Positions 5,782 through 7,530 of a DNA stretch of 7,530 nucleotides are shown here, one piece after another (the first letter of the stretch is position 1; the number at the start of each line of letters is the position of its first letter). The notes beneath the pieces were generated by a model that worked only from the letters and a program-made list of their open reading frames with translations, made no database searches and was not told where the DNA came from. This stretch comes from Opitutus sp. GAS368 (GTDB lineage: Bacteria > Verrucomicrobiota > Verrucomicrobiia > Opitutales > Opitutaceae). Position numbers and translations under genes: made by a program. The stretch covers positions 1-7,530 of the forward strand of contig CAMATV010000157.1 of NCBI GenBank assembly GCA_945861235.1, in the 5' to 3' direction.

Positions 5782-7530
5782 GTGAGCCGTAAAAGTGTTT
5801 TGTTGTTCGTGCTGTTCTTCGCGTGCACGCGCATCGTCTTCGCCCAAGGCGGAACGCTACCGCGGATTTCCAGCGTAGCGACCAGTCCGTCGGTGGCTGA
5901 GGGCCAGACGGTTTCGTTCGCCGTGACGGTCACGGGCACCGCGCCTTTCACGTATCAATGGAAGAAATTCGGCGCTGACCTCGCGGGCGCGACCAGTGCC
6001 ACGTTCACTTTGAGTGCGGTGCGTTTGACCGATGCCGGCATCTTTTCGGTGGTCGTGGTCAATTCAGCCGGTATCGCCACCGGCGGTCCCTACGTGCTCA
6101 CCGTCACTGCGGATGCCGCCCCGGTGGTCGAATCTATTTCGTTTCCAGCGGTGGTGGTGCTGGGAGACGCGTTTAGTCTGCCCCTCTTGGTCAAAGGTAC
6201 CGCGCCCTTCACCTACCAGTGGCGCAAGGACGGCGTGGTGATCGCCGGCGAGACCAAAGAGACCTTTTCCCGCACTTCAGCCACGGTCGCCGATGTCGGA
6301 ACCTATAGCGTGACGGTGACCAATCTCTTGGGTTCGGCGACCAGCCCAAGCGGATATATTTCGATCAGTTTTCCGCTTCGACCGATCATTTACGAGTCGC
6401 CCAAGGCGCAGACCGCGACCATCGGCGACACCGTGTCGCTCTCGGTGCTGGCGGTGGGGTCCGGTGCTCGTCCGTCGGATGGCGAATCAGCTGGCGATCT
6501 CACCTATCAGTGGCGGCGGAATGGCACCTCCATTGTGGATGCGATCACCCGGAATTATCGCTTCACCGTCACCGCTGCCAGCGGTGCGAGTGACGCTTAC
6601 ACCGTACTCGTCACCAACCGTCAGGGCGCGGCGCTCTCCGAACCCGCCGTCGTCACCGTGCCCGGCCCGGTCGTCCCGGTCGTCGTGGGTGATCCCGCGA
6701 GCCAAGTCCTCCGGCAGGGCGAGGAAATTTTGCTGACGGTCGATGCCACGGGCACCATTGCACCCACCTACCAGTGGCGAAAGGATGGCGGGGTGATTGC
6801 AGGTGCCGTCGGCAGCACTTACTCCAAGCCCAATGCCATCACGACCGATGCCGGCGTTTACACGGTCGTGGTCAGGACGGGTGCCGGCGCCGACACCAGC
6901 GCACCCGCACGCGTCACGGTTTTGCCTGCGCTCGTCCCGGTGATCACCACTCATCCGGCGAGCTCAAGCCTGCCGCCGAGCAATTTTGTGCCCTATCTTT
7001 CCGTCAACGTGCGCTCGAGCCTCGGCGTCACCTACCAATGGAGCAAAGACGGCGTGCCGATCATCGGGGCGAATAATAGCCGCACGTTTTCACTCGCGAG
7101 TCCGCAGGCGGCCAGTCCCGGTGCCTACACGGTCGTGGTCACGAATGCCATCGGCTCCGTGACCAGTTACCCCGGGGTCGTCACCGTCGATGCGACGCCG
7201 CCGCTCATCACCTATTCTTCCGGCGGAGAGGTGGTTTCCATCGGCGACTACCTGCGCCTGGATCTCTTGTTGAACGTCGAGACCGCGACCGTCCAATGGC
7301 GCAAAGACGGAGTGGTGATTCCCGGTGCCACCGGCAGTTCATGGGTGGTTTCACGTGTTTCTGCCACCAGCGCCGGTGCCTACGTCGCCACCGTGACGGC
7401 AGCGGGTAGCCCCCCAGTTACGAGCCGCACGATCCCGGTGGAGATCTTGGATCTTGGCGCGGCCCCGCGGATTTTGCGCCACCCGGGCTCCCAAACCCGC
7501 GCGCCCGGCACCCGCGCAAATTTCGTTGTG
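5782..7530 (+). CDS. Exported multi-domain immunoglobulin-like repeat protein, 3'-truncated by window
   Basis: An uninterrupted frame of 583 codons runs off the window end. Starting at the GTG at 5782 gives a clear signal peptide: SRK, a hydrophobic core LLFVLFF, and a likely cleavage site after VFA (residue 21). A lipoprotein reading at C15 is weaker (FFAC is a poor lipobox). An in-frame TTG at 5710, overlapping the moaD stop, would add 24 residues before that signal, so I prefer 5782. Six Ig-like domains follow at about residues 26-109, 114-195, 200-293, 297-381, 385-469 and 474-557, and a seventh starts near 562. Each carries a core Trp (W60, W147, W244, W332, W420, W506), mostly within YQW(R/K)KDG. 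Most also have a DAGxYxVxVTN-like end strand. The Ig disulfide cysteines are absent and the visible mature part has no Cys. Domain 3 has an extra loop before its Trp. It is probably secreted or surface-bound. The ligand or any catalytic domain would lie beyond the window. Confidence 0.88.
   Translation, partial: MSRKSVLLFVLFFACTRIVFAQGGTLPRISSVATSPSVAEGQTVSFAVTVTGTAPFTYQWKKFGADLAGATSATFTLSAVRLTDAGIFSVVVVNSAGIATGGPYVLTVTADAAPVVESISFPAVVVLGDAFSLPLLVKGTAPFTYQWRKDGVVIAGETKETFSRTSATVADVGTYSVTVTNLLGSATSPSGYISISFPLRPIIYESPKAQTATIGDTVSLSVLAVGSGARPSDGESAGDLTYQWRRNGTSIVDAITRNYRFTVTAASGASDAYTVLVTNRQGAALSEPAVVTVPGPVVPVVVGDPASQVLRQGEEILLTVDATGTIAPTYQWRKDGGVIAGAVGSTYSKPNAITTDAGVYTVVVRTGAGADTSAPARVTVLPALVPVITTHPASSSLPPSNFVPYLSVNVRSSLGVTYQWSKDGVPIIGANNSRTFSLASPQAASPGAYTVVVTNAIGSVTSYPGVVTVDATPPLITYSSGGEVVSIGDYLRLDLLLNVETATVQWRKDGVVIPGATGSSWVVSRVSATSAGAYVATVTAAGSPPVTSRTIPVEILDLGAAPRILRHPGSQTRAPGTRANFVV

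Noticed and set aside
6487..6954. Minus-strand open frame within the Ig-like gene, with Asp and Gly rich translation
   Set aside because: It is the antisense reading of Ig-repeat codons. The plus-strand frame has regularly spaced domain motifs across the same bases.

Overview
This is a GC-rich, gene-dense bacterial window. It holds the 3' part of a sliding-clamp gene, an uncharacterised membrane protein, a decayed toxin-antitoxin pair, a molybdenum-cofactor (Moco) gene cluster, and the 5' part of a large secreted protein built from immunoglobulin-like repeats. The repeat style (cysteine-free units around YQW(R/K)KDG and DAGxYxVxVTN), the high GC and the near absence of Shine-Dalgarno sequences suggest Verrucomicrobiota, probably Opitutaceae. 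That placement is inferred from composition and protein style, not from a marker phylogeny.

Layout. 1-911 (+): dnaN, lacking its 5' end. 976-1878 (+): about 300-residue protein of unknown function, with N-terminal membrane segments and a soluble C-terminal part. 1982-2214 and 2201-2488 (+): remnant of a Phd/YefM-like antitoxin and PIN-domain toxin operon. The antitoxin is frameshifted next to a 13-bp tandem duplication. The toxin has lost its central region and most catalytic acids. 2498-3514 (-): moaA, convergent with the toxin remnant. 3619-4854, 4931-5413 and 5471-5713 (+): moeA, moaC and moaD, divergent from moaA. 5782 to the window end (+): exported Ig-like repeat protein, open at 7530.

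The four Moco genes belong to one pathway. MoaA and MoaC convert GTP to cyclic pyranopterin monophosphate. MoaD carries the sulfur for the dithiolene as a C-terminal thiocarboxylate. MoeA inserts molybdate. The usual MoaD partner moaE is not downstream of moaD, where the Ig-like gene begins instead, so moaE, the MoaD-activating enzyme and any mobA or mog/moaB must lie elsewhere.

I found no RNA gene, CRISPR array, insertion sequence or replication origin. I see no clearly new defence or mobile system. The most informative oddities are the doubly broken toxin-antitoxin locus, the split Moco cluster without moaE, the ambiguous moaA start and the uncharacterised membrane protein after dnaN.
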